The notes below the pieces were generated by a model that saw nothing but the letters and a program-made list of their open reading frames with translations, searched no databases and had not been told where the DNA came from. Positions 1-9,233 of a stretch of DNA of 64,000 nt are shown piece by piece; within the stretch, counting starts at the first letter, position 1; each line of letters opens with the position of its first letter. The stretch is from an uncultured Acidobacteriota bacterium (GTDB lineage Bacteria; Acidobacteriota; Blastocatellia; RBC074). Position numbers and translations under genes: made by a program. The stretch lies in assembly GCA_902825875.1 (NCBI GenBank), contig CADECP010000021.1, forward strand, positions 31,099 to 95,098. Reading direction: 5' to 3'.

Positions 1-192
1 CTGGAGCGCGGATGTCCACATCCGCCTGGAACGCGGATGTCCACATCCGCCTGGAACGCGGATGTCCACATCCGCCTGGAACGCGGATGTCCACATCCGC
101 ATTCTGTTAAAGCCGCGAAGCTTCCTTTTCACAATTAGAATTCGGAAGCTTCGCGCTTCAAATTACAGCGGATGTGGACATCCGCGCTCCAG
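1..192. repeat. 25-bp palindromic tandem repeat with a terminal inverted copy
   Basis: Four head-to-tail 25-bp copies occupy 1-25, 26-50, 51-75 and 76-100; the first differs from the others by one base. A fifth copy in the opposite orientation lies at 168-192 and is the exact reverse complement of copy 1. Each unit contains an 8-bp stem palindrome with a 2-base centre (gcggatgt-cc-acatccgc). Between the arms, an 11-bp inverted repeat (114-124 and 143-153) can pair. The inverted copy lies inside the last codons of tlyA. The array may continue to the left of the window. Confidence 0.9.
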
Positions 193-925
193 TTTCAAAA
201 CAAACCAGAAATTCCCGATTGCCGTCCGCTCCATAAATCGGAGAATCCATCACGCCGCGCGAACGCAACCCAATCGAATCCGCAAACGCGACAATTTCAT
301 TGACCACTCTTTGCTGAGCCGCTTCGTCTCGAACAATGCCGCCTTTGCCGACTTCCTCGCGCCCGACTTCAAACTGAGGCTTAATCAACATCACGACCAA
401 CGCCGACGGCTGAACCAGCGCAGGCACGACCGGCAAAATTTTGGTCAGCGAAATGAACGACACATCGCCGACCACCAGATCAAACTTTTCCGCAAAATCG
501 CCCGGCTGCAAATAACGCGCGTTGATTTGTTCGCGGACTTCGACGCGCGCGTCTTGTCGCAGCTTCCAATCGAGCTGGCCGTGCCCTACGTCCACGGCAA
601 CCACGCGCGCGGCTCCGCGCTGCAACAAACAATCTGTGAAACCTCCGGTCGAAGCTCCTATGTCCAGGCAAATTTTGCCGGTCACATTTACGCCGAAATG
701 ATCCAACGCCGCCGCCAATTTCAATCCGCCGCGGCTGACAAACGGCATGGTTTCTTTGACCAACAACGGAGCTTCAACGGCAACCAACTGCCCGGCTTTT
801 TCCAATCGCTGTTCGTTGCTGAAAACCTGCCCTGCCAGAATCAACGCCTGAGCTTTGGCGCGCGTTTCGACCAATCCGCGTTCAACCAGCAATTTGTCCA
901 ACCTCTCTTTTAGTTTCGATTTCAT
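158..925 (-). CDS. tlyA: TlyA family rRNA 2'-O-methyltransferase (hemolysin A-like)
   Basis: 255 residues. An N-terminal S4 RNA-binding domain (about 5-60, starting ERLDKLLVERGL) is followed by an FtsJ-like SAM methyltransferase. It has RGGLKL near residue 65, the SAM loop DIGASTGGF near 88, DVGHGQLDW, DVSFISL near 155 and IKPQFE, supplying the K-D-K residues of the family. Members methylate ribose 2'-OH in 16S/23S rRNA in the cytoplasm. The normal end is expected near GNREFLVCFE; the last residues (MSTSAV) are encoded by the inverted 25-bp repeat copy, so the C-terminus appears to have been rewritten by a repeat insertion. Transcription is divergent from egtD. Confidence 0.93.
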   Translation of the reverse strand: MKSKLKERLDKLLVERGLVETRAKAQALILAGQVFSNEQRLEKAGQLVAVEAPLLVKETMPFVSRGGLKLAAALDHFGVNVTGKICLDIGASTGGFTDCLLQRGAARVVAVDVGHGQLDWKLRQDARVEVREQINARYLQPGDFAEKFDLVVGDVSFISLTKILPVVPALVQPSALVVMLIKPQFEVGREEVGKGGIVRDEAAQQRVVNEIVAFADSIGLRSRGVMDSPIYGADGNREFLVCFETGARMSTSAVI

Positions 926-936
926 CAGTCAATGTG

Positions 937-962
937 TCAGTACCCCGCGCGTGAGCAAGGGG
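937..962. repeat. Solo 26-bp repeat arm (tcagtacc family)
   Basis: A single 26-bp copy lies between tlyA and egtD. It starts tcagtacc and matches the left arm of the hairpin at 42803-42870 at 23 of 26 positions. No inverted partner is seen nearby. Confidence 0.7.
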
Positions 963-1008
963 ATTATTTTTGGCGATTGCTGCATTACTGTGCGAAGCTT
1001 GTCGAGTT

Positions 1009-1992
1009 ATGAACGACTCCCGACTGGTAATTCATCACTCCACCCGGCAAGCCTATCAAGATTCGTTTGCCAAAGACGTTCGCACCGGTTTGACCGTGCA
1101 GCCTAAAACTCTGCCGCCGAAGTATTTTTACGACGCGCTCGGTTCGCAATTGTTCGAAGCGATTTGCTTGCTGCCCGAATACTACCCCACGCGCGCCGAA
1201 GCGGAAATTTTCCATCGCCATGCGGCGGAAATCGTTTCGCAATTGCCCGCGCCGGTCGGCGTTGTCGAATTGGGCAGCGGCAGTTCGGTCAAGACTCGTT
1301 TATTGATCGAGGCGATTTTGGCCAACCAGCCTGAACTGCATTACCAGCCGATGGATATTTCAGCTTCCATCTTGCAACACAGCGCGGAAAAATTGCTGGG
1401 CGATTACGACCGACTTCGCATCACCGGTCACGTCGGAGATTACACTTGCGGGTTGGATTCCATCGTGCGGCGAGAAGGTGAACACCTGCTGGCGCTTTTT
1501 CTGGGTTCGAACGTTGGGAATTACACGCCCGAAGAATCGCGCGCGCTGCTGAAAAGCATTCGATCCGCGCTACGTCCGGGCGATGGATTGTTGTTGGGCG
1601 CAGATTTGAAAAAATCGCCGGATGTGTTGATTCCGGCTTACAGCGATCCGCTAGGAGTGACGGCGGTCTTCAATCTGAACGTGTTGGCGCGCATCAACCG
1701 GGAACTTGGCGGGACGTTCGACCTGAAGAATTTCCAGCATCGAGCAGTGTTCAACGAAGACGCCGGACGAATTGAAATGCATCTGGTCAGCCGCGTAGCG
1801 CAAACCGTCAACATCCGGGCGCTGGATTTGCGCGTCGAATTCCAGACGGGTGAAACCATACACACCGAAAATTCCTACAAATACGATTTGCCGCAGCTTG
1901 CGACGTTGGCCGAAGCGACAGGCTTTCAACCTGTAAACACGTGGTTTGATGATGAACGACGATTCAGTTGCAATTTCTGGCTGGCAACCTAA
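1009..1992 (+). CDS. egtD: L-histidine N(alpha)-methyltransferase EgtD
   Basis: 327 residues from ATG 1009. An in-frame upstream start at 970 would add 13 residues unlike the family and lie beside the repeat arm, so it is less likely. The protein shows the EgtD fold: [17 protein letters not shown], the SAM-binding [19 protein letters not shown], then [13 protein letters not shown] and [12 protein letters not shown]. EgtD trimethylates histidine to hercynine, the first step of ergothioneine synthesis. The usual partner egtB (sulfoxide synthase) is not beside it in this window, so the rest of the pathway must be elsewhere or absent. Confidence 0.9.
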   Translation: MNDSRLVIHHSTRQAYQDSFAKDVRTGLTVQPKTLPPKYFYDALGSQLFEAICLLPEYYPTRAEAEIFHRHAAEIVSQLPAPVGVVELGSGSSVKTRLLIEAILANQPELHYQPMDISASILQHSAEKLLGDYDRLRITGHVGDYTCGLDSIVRREGEHLLALFLGSNVGNYTPEESRALLKSIRSALRPGDGLLLGADLKKSPDVLIPAYSDPLGVTAVFNLNVLARINRELGGTFDLKNFQHRAVFNEDAGRIEMHLVSRVAQTVNIRALDLRVEFQTGETIHTENSYKYDLPQLATLAEATGFQPVNTWFDDERRFSCNFWLAT

Positions 1993-2057
1993 GAACCCAT
2001 TTCTAAGAACCTTTGATGGATTCCTGGATTCGTTTAGGGGATCGGGGTGATTGGCCA

Positions 2058-3680
2058 TTACTCGTTGGATGTGCGGCGAACAGCTTTGCCTTGATTAGGT
2101 GAATACGATTGGCCGTATCGAATAGCGGGCGTGCCCGCGACGATGACGTGTTCGATGCCTTCGGGAAATTGTTTGGAGTCTTCAAACGTCGCGCGATCAA
2201 TTACGTGATGCGGATTGAAGACGACGATGTTGGCTTGATAACCGTCCTGGATTTTTCCGAAATAACTAAGCTGGAAGGTCTCCGCCGCCAGGCCGGACAT
2301 TTTGCGAACGGCTTCTGGCAGAGAAATCAGATTTTGTTCGCGCACGTACCGGCCAAGAATTCGCGGGTAGGTTCCGTAAGCTCGCGGATGCGGTTTGCCG
2401 CCCAGCAAGCCGTCGGTGCAAACGTTGACGTAAGGCTGCTGCATAATTTTGCAAACGACTTCTTCCGACTGGCTGAAGGAAATCATGCCAACGCCCATTC
2501 GTTCGGCCAGTAATAAATCAAAGGCGAATTCAACAGCTTCGGCTTCACTGACTTGATCGCGTTGGAGCTTCAGACACGCGGCCTCAGCCAGATTTTTGCC
2601 GAGGTCTTCCGGGTGATTGCCCGAAGGAATGTCCGGGATGACGATGCCCGCCGGCCCAGACCATTTCCAAAAGTTATCCCACGGCGAAGGCGAACGATCG
2701 AGCATGGCCACGCGCATCTTTTCGCGTTCTGAATTGCTGGCCAGCCGTTTCAAAGTTTCTTCGACGCCGCCCGCGTGCGCCCACGGAGGCAGAATCGCTC
2801 CGAGCATCGTTGACCCGGCAACGTACGGATATTGATCCGCCGTGATGCGAACGCCATCGCGTTGAGCCTGTTCGATCATCGCCAGCACACCATCAATCCG
2901 CGCCCAGTTTTCGCGGCCTGCGATTTTGAAATGCGAGATGTGAACTCGGACGCCGGATTGCTTGCCGACTTCGATCATTTCGGCGACGGCGTCTTCGATG
3001 TAATCGCTTTCGCTGCGCATGTGCGAAACGAAGATGCCGTCGAATTCCGCGACCGCGCGGCAGAGTTCGATCAATTCCGAAGTGTCGGCAAAACAGCAGG
3101 GCGGGTAAATCAATCCGGTCGAAAGTCCCAACGCGCCTTCGCGCATGGATTGGCGAATCAGTTCCTGCATCGCGGCGATTTCTTCGGGGCGAGCCTTTCG
3201 ATCTTCCATCCCCATCACTGACAGTCGAACTGCTCCGTGCGGAACCAAGTACGCGCAATCAATCGCCGGTCGAGCGCGTTCAATCGCCGACAAGTATTCC
3301 GTCACCGATTGCCAATCCCACGCACGCCCAAGATCACCGTCCAGTCCCGCCAGCGAACGCGCCACCGCCGGTTGATCGGCGGAGCGAATCGGCGCAACCG
3401 AAATTCCGTCTTGCCCGAAAACTTCCAGCGTGACGCCTTGCCGGATTTTCATCGGCAGTTCCGGTTCCGCCAGCACGCGCAAATCCGAATGGCTGTGCGT
3501 GTCAATGAAACCGGGCGCGATGACGAGGCCTTTGCAATCAAGCTCTTCCATCGCGTGCAACGAATTCGACGCATCAACCGCCAAAATGTAATTGCGCCGA
3601 ATCGCTACGTCAGCAGGGATCAGGCCGCGCCCTGTGCCGTCAGCAACCAATCCATTTTTTAGAACCAGTTCTGGCGTCAT
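2058..3680 (-). CDS. N-acyl-D-amino-acid deacylase / D-aminoacylase family amidohydrolase
   Basis: 540 residues, typical for the D-aminoacylase branch of the amidohydrolase superfamily. The metal-binding motif DTHSHSD follows GLVIAPGFI near residue 55, and later histidines include ISHFK. It probably releases D-amino acids, or a similar N-acyl substrate, by zinc-dependent hydrolysis in the cytoplasm; no signal peptide is seen. Start ATG 3680 has an AAAGG Shine-Dalgarno inside the last codons of the upstream nitrilase, whose stop is 4 bases away, so the two genes are co-transcribed and probably translationally coupled. The exact substrate cannot be read from sequence. Confidence 0.85.
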   Translation of the reverse strand: MTPELVLKNGLVADGTGRGLIPADVAIRRNYILAVDASNSLHAMEELDCKGLVIAPGFIDTHSHSDLRVLAEPELPMKIRQGVTLEVFGQDGISVAPIRSADQPAVARSLAGLDGDLGRAWDWQSVTEYLSAIERARPAIDCAYLVPHGAVRLSVMGMEDRKARPEEIAAMQELIRQSMREGALGLSTGLIYPPCCFADTSELIELCRAVAEFDGIFVSHMRSESDYIEDAVAEMIEVGKQSGVRVHISHFKIAGRENWARIDGVLAMIEQAQRDGVRITADQYPYVAGSTMLGAILPPWAHAGGVEETLKRLASNSEREKMRVAMLDRSPSPWDNFWKWSGPAGIVIPDIPSGNHPEDLGKNLAEAACLKLQRDQVSEAEAVEFAFDLLLAERMGVGMISFSQSEEVVCKIMQQPYVNVCTDGLLGGKPHPRAYGTYPRILGRYVREQNLISLPEAVRKMSGLAAETFQLSYFGKIQDGYQANIVVFNPHHVIDRATFEDSKQFPEGIEHVIVAGTPAIRYGQSYSPNQGKAVRRTSNE

Positions 3681-3684
3681 TGTT

Positions 3685-4569
3685 TCAACCTTTCACGCCG
3701 TCCATTCCGGCCAGTGCGCCGTACATTTCCGGTCTACGGTCGCGGTAAAACTGCCAGTGAGTTCGCACTTCGCGGATTTCATCCAAGTCCAAATCGGCGA
3801 CGATCAACTCATCTTTGTCTTCGCTGCCTTTGGCTAGAATGCGGCCATCGGGATTGCAGAAATACGACGAGCCGAAAAACTCGCCGACATTCCATGGAGC
3901 TTCTGTGCCGACGCGGTTGATCGTGCCGACGAAATAACCGTTGGCGACAGCGTGCCCGCGCTGTTCCAACTCCCACAGATAATCGGCGTGGCCTTTGGTT
4001 GTGGCTGATGGGATGAACACAATCTCCGCACCGTTCAATCCCAACGCGCGCGCGCCTTCAGGGAAATGCCGGTCGTAACAGATGTAAACGCCTATGCGCG
4101 CGTACTTCGTCTCAAATGTCGGAAAGCCCAGATTGCCCGGCGTGAAATAAAACTTTTCCCAAAAACCCGGCAAGCAATGCGGAATGTGCGTCTTGCGGTA
4201 TTTGCCCAGATAAGTTCCGTCAGCGTCAATCACGGCGGCGGTGTTGTAATAAACGCCGGTCATTTCCTCTTCGTAAATCGGCGCGACGATGACCATGTTG
4301 TGTTGTTTGGCGATGTCCTGCATCAACTTCGTCGTCGGCCCATCGGGAATGCGTTCGACCAAACCGTACCAGTGCGGATTCTGTTCGGCGCAAAAATACG
4401 GACCGTAAAACAACTCCTGCAAGCAGATGATTTGCACACCTTGTTTAGCGGCGTCGGCAATCATGGCTACGTGTTTATCAATCATCGCTTGTTTGATTTT
4501 TTCGATGGAGCTACCGGCAGGCTCCACATTCGTGGCTTGAATCAAGCCGCATCTGACAATTCGTGACAT
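3685..4569 (-). CDS. Carbon-nitrogen hydrolase (nitrilase superfamily, beta-ureidopropionase-like)
   Basis: 294 residues from ATG 4569, which has a strong AAGGAGGAA site; an upstream TTG at 4587 overlaps that site and is rejected. The Glu-Lys-Cys triad is visible in CLQELFYGPYF, YRKTHIPHC and YICYDRHFPEGAR. The sequence resembles beta-ureidopropionase/N-carbamoyl-amidases, which hydrolyse N-carbamoyl amino acids to the free amino acid, CO2 and ammonia. It is the first gene of a two-gene operon with a D-aminoacylase-like amidohydrolase, suggesting sequential removal of N-carbamoyl or N-acyl groups from one substrate class. Transcription is divergent from the MFS gene at 4784. Confidence 0.88.
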   Translation of the reverse strand: MSRIVRCGLIQATNVEPAGSSIEKIKQAMIDKHVAMIADAAKQGVQIICLQELFYGPYFCAEQNPHWYGLVERIPDGPTTKLMQDIAKQHNMVIVAPIYEEEMTGVYYNTAAVIDADGTYLGKYRKTHIPHCLPGFWEKFYFTPGNLGFPTFETKYARIGVYICYDRHFPEGARALGLNGAEIVFIPSATTKGHADYLWELEQRGHAVANGYFVGTINRVGTEAPWNVGEFFGSSYFCNPDGRILAKGSEDKDELIVADLDLDEIREVRTHWQFYRDRRPEMYGALAGMDGVKG

Positions 4570-4783
4570 GACGAATTCCTCCTTCAAAAAATTTGCTGTG
4601 AGCAGAAAACGATTCGGCTCAGATGTCGTTCGATGAACAAGTTGGCACAGTAAACAACAACCGTTTGGCTTAGATCAATTGTTGTGTTTTCCGCCTGAGA
4701 ATTTGCGGCTGACAGATCAATGCGCTACAAAGCCAGCGCAATCTGAAACCTCTCGGTAATGAACGAAACATTCCTCTTCAGTT

Positions 4784-6091
4784 ATGACAAACATCAACAC
4801 AAAACCCATTCGCAAACTGCGCTGGTGGATCGGCGGGCTGCTCTTTCTTTCGACGGTCATCAATTACATTGACCGGCAGACGCTGTCGAACCTGGCGCCA
4901 TATTTGAAAGTCGAATTCGGATGGACGAACACCGATTATGCGATGTTGGCGATTTCGTTTCGTGTCGCGTATTCGATCGGGCTGGCCGTGAATGGGCGAG
5001 TGTTGGATAACATAGGCACTCGATTGGGGCTGACATTGTCGGTCATCTGGTATTCGTTGGTTTCGATCCTGACGGCGTTGGCGCGTGGGTTTTATAGCTT
5101 TGCCGGCTTTCGCTTTCTGTTGGGAGCAGGCGAATCCGCCAATTGGCCAGCCGCCACCAAAGCCGTTTCAGAATGGTTTCCGAAACAGGAACGCGCGTTG
5201 GCGACGGCTTTGTTTGACAGCGGTTCTTCGATTGGCGGAGCCATTGCGCCGCTGCTGATCGTGCCGATTTATCTGCAATGGGGATGGCGTCCGGCGTTTA
5301 TCATTCCGGGTGTTCTGGGATTTTTCTGGCTGATTCTGTGGCGACGGTTTTATCACACGCCGGAAACTCATCCCCGCATCAGCGCCGATGAATTGCAGAT
5401 GATCCGGCAAGACAAGCTGGATTACGAACCGACAGCAGGCGCTCCGCGCAAAAGTTGGTTTGATTTGTTGAAGCTGCCGCAGACTTGGGGAACGATTGCC
5501 TCGAAGGCTTTGACTGATCCGGTTTGGTTTTTCGTTACTGACTGGTTTCCAATTTATCTGGTTTCCAAAGGCATCAGTTTGAAAAGCGGATTGATTGCCG
5601 TGTGGATTCCGTTTATCGCGGCTGACTTGGGAAATTTCTTTGGCGGCTGGTTGTCGGGTTTTTTGATTCAACGAGGCTGGTCTTTGGGCGCATCGCGCCG
5701 GGCATTGGCGGTGTTTGGCGGCGTCGGAGTCACGTTGTTGATCCCGACAATTTTTACGACGAACCTGTTTGCGATTGCTTTGTTGTTCGGAGCGGCGACG
5801 TTTGCTTATGCCGCGTTTTCAACGATTGCGAACGTGCTGCCAGCGGATTTGTTCACCAGCGATTCGGTCGCTACGGTCAGTGGAATGAGCGGTTCAGCCG
5901 CGCAGATGATTACCATTGTCGCGTTTTTGTTGATCGGGCAATTGTCCGACGCGCGCGCCGGGCAGGCGACGACTTCGTTTGATTTGATAATCATTGTTGC
6001 CGGATTGGTTCCGCTGGTCGGAATGGTTTTGGTGTTGTCGTTGGTTCGCAACACACACGCGACCGAACAGGGGTTAGTAAGACGAATATGA
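4784..6091 (+). CDS. MFS transporter, anion:cation symporter (ExuT-like) family
   Basis: 435 residues with about 12 hydrophobic helices. Family motifs are NYIDRQTLSNLAPYL in TM1, RFLLGAGESANWPAATKAV, and a second half beginning near residue 225 (KSWFDLLKLPQTWG). Members import hexuronates and related sugar acids with protons or sodium across the inner membrane. The stop codon overlaps the next start in ATGA (6088-6091), coupling it to the first phosphohexomutase and suggesting a sugar or sugar-acid uptake and conversion unit. The actual substrate is inferred from family only. Confidence 0.88.
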   Translation: MTNINTKPIRKLRWWIGGLLFLSTVINYIDRQTLSNLAPYLKVEFGWTNTDYAMLAISFRVAYSIGLAVNGRVLDNIGTRLGLTLSVIWYSLVSILTALARGFYSFAGFRFLLGAGESANWPAATKAVSEWFPKQERALATALFDSGSSIGGAIAPLLIVPIYLQWGWRPAFIIPGVLGFFWLILWRRFYHTPETHPRISADELQMIRQDKLDYEPTAGAPRKSWFDLLKLPQTWGTIASKALTDPVWFFVTDWFPIYLVSKGISLKSGLIAVWIPFIAADLGNFFGGWLSGFLIQRGWSLGASRRALAVFGGVGVTLLIPTIFTTNLFAIALLFGAATFAYAAFSTIANVLPADLFTSDSVATVSGMSGSAAQMITIVAFLLIGQLSDARAGQATTSFDLIIIVAGLVPLVGMVLVLSLVRNTHATEQGLVRRI

Positions 6092-7434
6092 AACCTTTGA
6101 AGATTGGCATTGCCGGAGTTCGCGGCATCGTCGGCGAAACGCTGACGCCGGAATTGGTCATCGCGTTCGCGCAAGCATTCGCAACTTATCAGGATTCAGG
6201 TCGAATCCTGATTTGCCGCGACACGCGCGGTTCCGGCCCGATGGTGCGCGCGGCGGTTTCGGCTGGGTTGCTGGCTTCCGGCTGCGAAGTGATTGATCTG
6301 GGCATTTGCCCCACGCCGACCATGCAACTGGCGGTTGAACACTTCCACGCCGCCGGAGGCATTTCGATCACTGCCGGTCATAATCCGGCTCAATGGAACG
6401 CCCTGAAATTCGTTCGCGGCGACGGGCTGTACCTGAACACTCGCCAAGCTGAAGAGTTGCTGGACATTTATCACCAAGCGGAATTTGCCAAAGCTCGCTG
6501 GAACAACATTCAAACCCGGATCGAATCGCGCGATGCGGTTGCTCATCACATCGAAGTTCTTAAAGCCGCCTTTGATGTTGAAACAGTTCGCGCTCGCAAG
6601 CTGACCGTCGCCGTGGATTGTTGCAACGGAGCTTGCGCGGTGTTGTCGCCTGCGTGGTTGGAAGAGTTGGGTTGCAGAGTGCTGGCCATCAACGACGAAA
6701 TCGGCTCGCCCTTTCCGCACAACCCCGAACCCAAACGCGAAACTATGGCGCAACTTCGCGCTGTGGTGAAAGCCGGGCAAGCCGACATCGGTTTTGCTCA
6801 CGACGCGGACGGTGAACGTCTGGCCATCGTCACCGAAACCGGCGAAGCTCTTTCCGAAGAAATGACGTTGGCCATCGCTGCTGAAATCAAGCTTCGACAA
6901 AAAGCCGGAACGGTCGTCACTCATCTTTCGACTTCGCGCAGCATCGAAGCGATTGCGGCTCGGCATAATTCCACAGTCGTTCGCACGCCGGTCGGCCAGG
7001 CTTACATTTCCGAAGCGATGCTGGAACACAACGCTGTGCTGGGCGGTGAAGGCAACGGCGCGGTGGCAATTCCCGAAATTCATGCAACGAACGATTCCGC
7101 CGCGACGATTGGCTTGATCCTGGAACATTTGGCGAAAACCGGTCAGAAGATTTCCGAACTGGCCGCCACGTTGCCGCGCTTCACTATGCTAAAGCATTAC
7201 GTTCCCGTCGCACCCAACTTGCTGTTTTCCGTGCTGAACGAAATTCGCGCCGAAGCCGAAACCGCCGGAGCCGATGACGTGGATTTGAGCGACGGCATCA
7301 AACTTTCGTGGCCGGACGGCTGGTTGCACATTCGCGCATCGAACACGGAATCCATGATTCGACTGATTGCCGAAGCGGAAAGCGAGGGACGCGCCAATGA
7401 TTTATTGGATTGGGCGATTGACCGTTTGAACTAA
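6088..7434 (+). CDS. Alpha-D-phosphohexomutase paralogue lacking the active-site serine
   Basis: 448 residues with the four-domain layout of GlmM-like phosphohexomutases: KIGIAGVRGIVG at the N-terminus, the sugar loop GGEGNGA, and the phosphate loop ASNTESMIRLIAEA at the C-terminus. The catalytic phosphoserine motif, normally TASHNP, reads TAGHNP here (GGT at about residue 98), and the Mg2+ loop, normally DxDxDR, reads DADGER. The Ser-to-Gly change removes the phosphate carrier and the third metal Asp is Glu, so ordinary mutase chemistry is doubtful. It is a full-length, uninterrupted gene coupled to the transporter and 11 bases upstream of an intact paralogue. It may be a regulatory or heteromeric pseudoenzyme. 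Confidence 0.85.
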   Translation: MKPLKIGIAGVRGIVGETLTPELVIAFAQAFATYQDSGRILICRDTRGSGPMVRAAVSAGLLASGCEVIDLGICPTPTMQLAVEHFHAAGGISITAGHNPAQWNALKFVRGDGLYLNTRQAEELLDIYHQAEFAKARWNNIQTRIESRDAVAHHIEVLKAAFDVETVRARKLTVAVDCCNGACAVLSPAWLEELGCRVLAINDEIGSPFPHNPEPKRETMAQLRAVVKAGQADIGFAHDADGERLAIVTETGEALSEEMTLAIAAEIKLRQKAGTVVTHLSTSRSIEAIAARHNSTVVRTPVGQAYISEAMLEHNAVLGGEGNGAVAIPEIHATNDSAATIGLILEHLAKTGQKISELAATLPRFTMLKHYVPVAPNLLFSVLNEIRAEAETAGADDVDLSDGIKLSWPDGWLHIRASNTESMIRLIAEAESEGRANDLLDWAIDRLN

Positions 7435-7445
7435 ACAGACAATTT

Positions 7446-8801
7446 ATGCGAGCAATTCCTTCACTCAAAATCAGCATTTCCGGCGTTCGCGGCGTGATTG
7501 GCGATTCGTTGACGCCGACCTTATTGACGCGCTTTGCCCAGGCGTTTGGAACTTACGTTGGTTCGGGGACGATTGTCATCGGACGCGACCCGCGAACTTC
7601 GGGCGAAATGGTTCGGCAAGCGGTGATCGCCGGATTGCTTTCCAGCGGTTGCCGAGTCATTGATCTGGATGTTTGTCCGGTTCCGACCGTGCAATTGATT
7701 GTCCGGCAGCGACGCGCTTCTGGCGGCATAGCCATCACCGCCAGCCACAATCCGGCTGAATGGAACGCGCTGAAGTTCGTCAATTCCGAAGGTTTGTTTT
7801 TAAGTCCCGGCCAAGCGCGCGAGCTTTTGGATATTTACCACCAGAGCGATTACACCAAAGTCGGCGGCAGCGAAATGCGAAGTGTCGAAGCATTTACGGG
7901 CGCGCTCGATGCTCACATCAAAACGATTCTGGATGCTGTAGGAGTTTTGCCGCCAAAACGAAAATTGAAAGTTGCGCTGGATTCCTGCAACGGAGCCGGT
8001 TCGGTCATCGCGCCGCGTTTGCTCGAAGCTCTGGGCGCGGAAGTCGTTTCGGTCAACACCACGCCCAACGGTTCGTTTCCGCGCGGAGCCGAACCGATTG
8101 CCGAAAACCTGACAGCGTTATGCCAGTTGGTAAAAGACAGCGGAGCCGATGTTGGGTTTGCTCAGGATATGGATGCAGATCGTTTGGCGGTTGTTGACGA
8201 ACACGGCGAACCCATTGGCGAAGAGAACACGTTGGCTTTAGCTTCGCGGTTTGTGGTCAGCAAAACTCCGGGTGAAGTGGTGACAAATCTTTCAACCAGT
8301 TCGGCAATGGATGAGATCACCAAACTGTTTGGCTGCAATTTGCACCGATCAAAAATCGGCGAAGCCAACGTCACCGAATTGATGAAGTCAGTCGGAGCAG
8401 TCATTGGCGGCGAAGGCAACGGCGGTGTGATTTATCCGAAGATCAATTTTTGCCGTGACAGTCACGTTGGAATGGCTTTGATACTGCATTTGCTGGCCGA
8501 AACCGGGCGATCCGTTTCTAGCTTGCTCGGCGATTTGCCGCGTTACGTGATGATTAAGGAAAAGCTGGAATGCCCATCGGATAAAATCGCCGACGTACTG
8601 AAAATGATACGAAGTGATTTCGCCGCTGAGCAACTGGATTTGCGCGATGGCGTGAAAGTCAGTTTTGCCGACGGGTGGTTGCATGTACGCGGGTCGAATA
8701 CCGAACCGATCATTCGGTTGATTGCCGAAGCCAAAAGCGAAACTCGTGCGCGGGAAATTCTCAATTCGGTGTTTGAAAAGGTGGAGCGGCTGTTAAGGTA
8801 A
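7446..8801 (+). CDS. Phosphoglucosamine mutase-like alpha-D-phosphohexomutase
   Basis: 451 residues. Motifs are canonical: KISISGVRGVIGD, phosphoserine loop ITASHNPAEWNALKF, metal loop DMDADR, sugar loop GGEGNGG and phosphate loop RGSNTEPIIRLIAEA. It should interconvert hexose 6- and 1-phosphates (glucosamine, glucose or mannose phosphate). The GlmM-like subgroup makes glucosamine-1-phosphate for peptidoglycan and LPS, but specificity cannot be fixed from sequence. It shares about the same length and motif order as the preceding gene, consistent with tandem duplication followed by divergence of the first copy. A hairpin follows 7 bases after the stop. Confidence 0.88.
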   Translation: MRAIPSLKISISGVRGVIGDSLTPTLLTRFAQAFGTYVGSGTIVIGRDPRTSGEMVRQAVIAGLLSSGCRVIDLDVCPVPTVQLIVRQRRASGGIAITASHNPAEWNALKFVNSEGLFLSPGQARELLDIYHQSDYTKVGGSEMRSVEAFTGALDAHIKTILDAVGVLPPKRKLKVALDSCNGAGSVIAPRLLEALGAEVVSVNTTPNGSFPRGAEPIAENLTALCQLVKDSGADVGFAQDMDADRLAVVDEHGEPIGEENTLALASRFVVSKTPGEVVTNLSTSSAMDEITKLFGCNLHRSKIGEANVTELMKSVGAVIGGEGNGGVIYPKINFCRDSHVGMALILHLLAETGRSVSSLLGDLPRYVMIKEKLECPSDKIADVLKMIRSDFAAEQLDLRDGVKVSFADGWLHVRGSNTEPIIRLIAEAKSETRAREILNSVFEKVERLLR

Positions 8802-8808
8802 AAAAGAA

Positions 8809-8834
8809 AGGCTGCGATCCGAAAATCGCAGCCT
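8809..8834 (+). terminator. Hairpin, probable transcription terminator
   Basis: A perfect 10-bp stem (8809-8818 with 8825-8834, aggctgcgat arm) and a 6-base loop begin just after the mutase stop. An A-rich run precedes it (8799-8808), which is a U-tract on the minus strand; on the plus strand no strong U-run follows. Confidence 0.55.
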
Positions 8835-9233
8835 GAAAATGCACCATAGCAGAGAGATAATGAAACAAACGTTGCAAAAAACCTGGCTTGCCGCCGTTGC
8901 TGCAGCTTCGACGAAATCAGTGACGATTCGGCGATGCTGAGCAAACAACCTATTTTGTCATTCCGACAAATCAGCCCATGCCTTTTCGGCGTTGAGCGGC
9001 AGCAATAACTCAATCCCAGCAAAGATTACCTGTGCAATCTGTTCGTAAAACATTTCGGGACGAGTGCCGTTCGACTTCTGACGAGCTGAATCGGAACTTC
9101 CCTCCTTCTCCTGCGTGCTTTTACTCGCACCAGCCAAAAAACATCAACAACAAATACAAACCACCTAAAAGCACGAGCGGATTATTGACGCCGACTTGCC
9201 ATCTGTCTAACTCATTGTTCTAATCCATCCAAT
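8835..9233. other. Intergenic region without a recognised gene
   Basis: About 400 bases between the mutase hairpin and the lysR operator. The short open frames here (for example 9032-9223) lack a ribosome site and family likeness. No RNA gene or repeat family is seen. Confidence 0.5.

Noticed and set aside
1-100. CRISPR-like tandem repeats
   Set aside because: The copies are contiguous with no spacers and include an inverted copy, so it is a simple tandem palindrome array.
62-913. Long open frame opposite tlyA
   Set aside because: It lies on the strand opposite a well-recognised gene, has no family likeness and only reflects codon bias.
9032-9223. 63-codon frame before lysR
   Set aside because: No ribosome site, and low-complexity composition unlike a protein.
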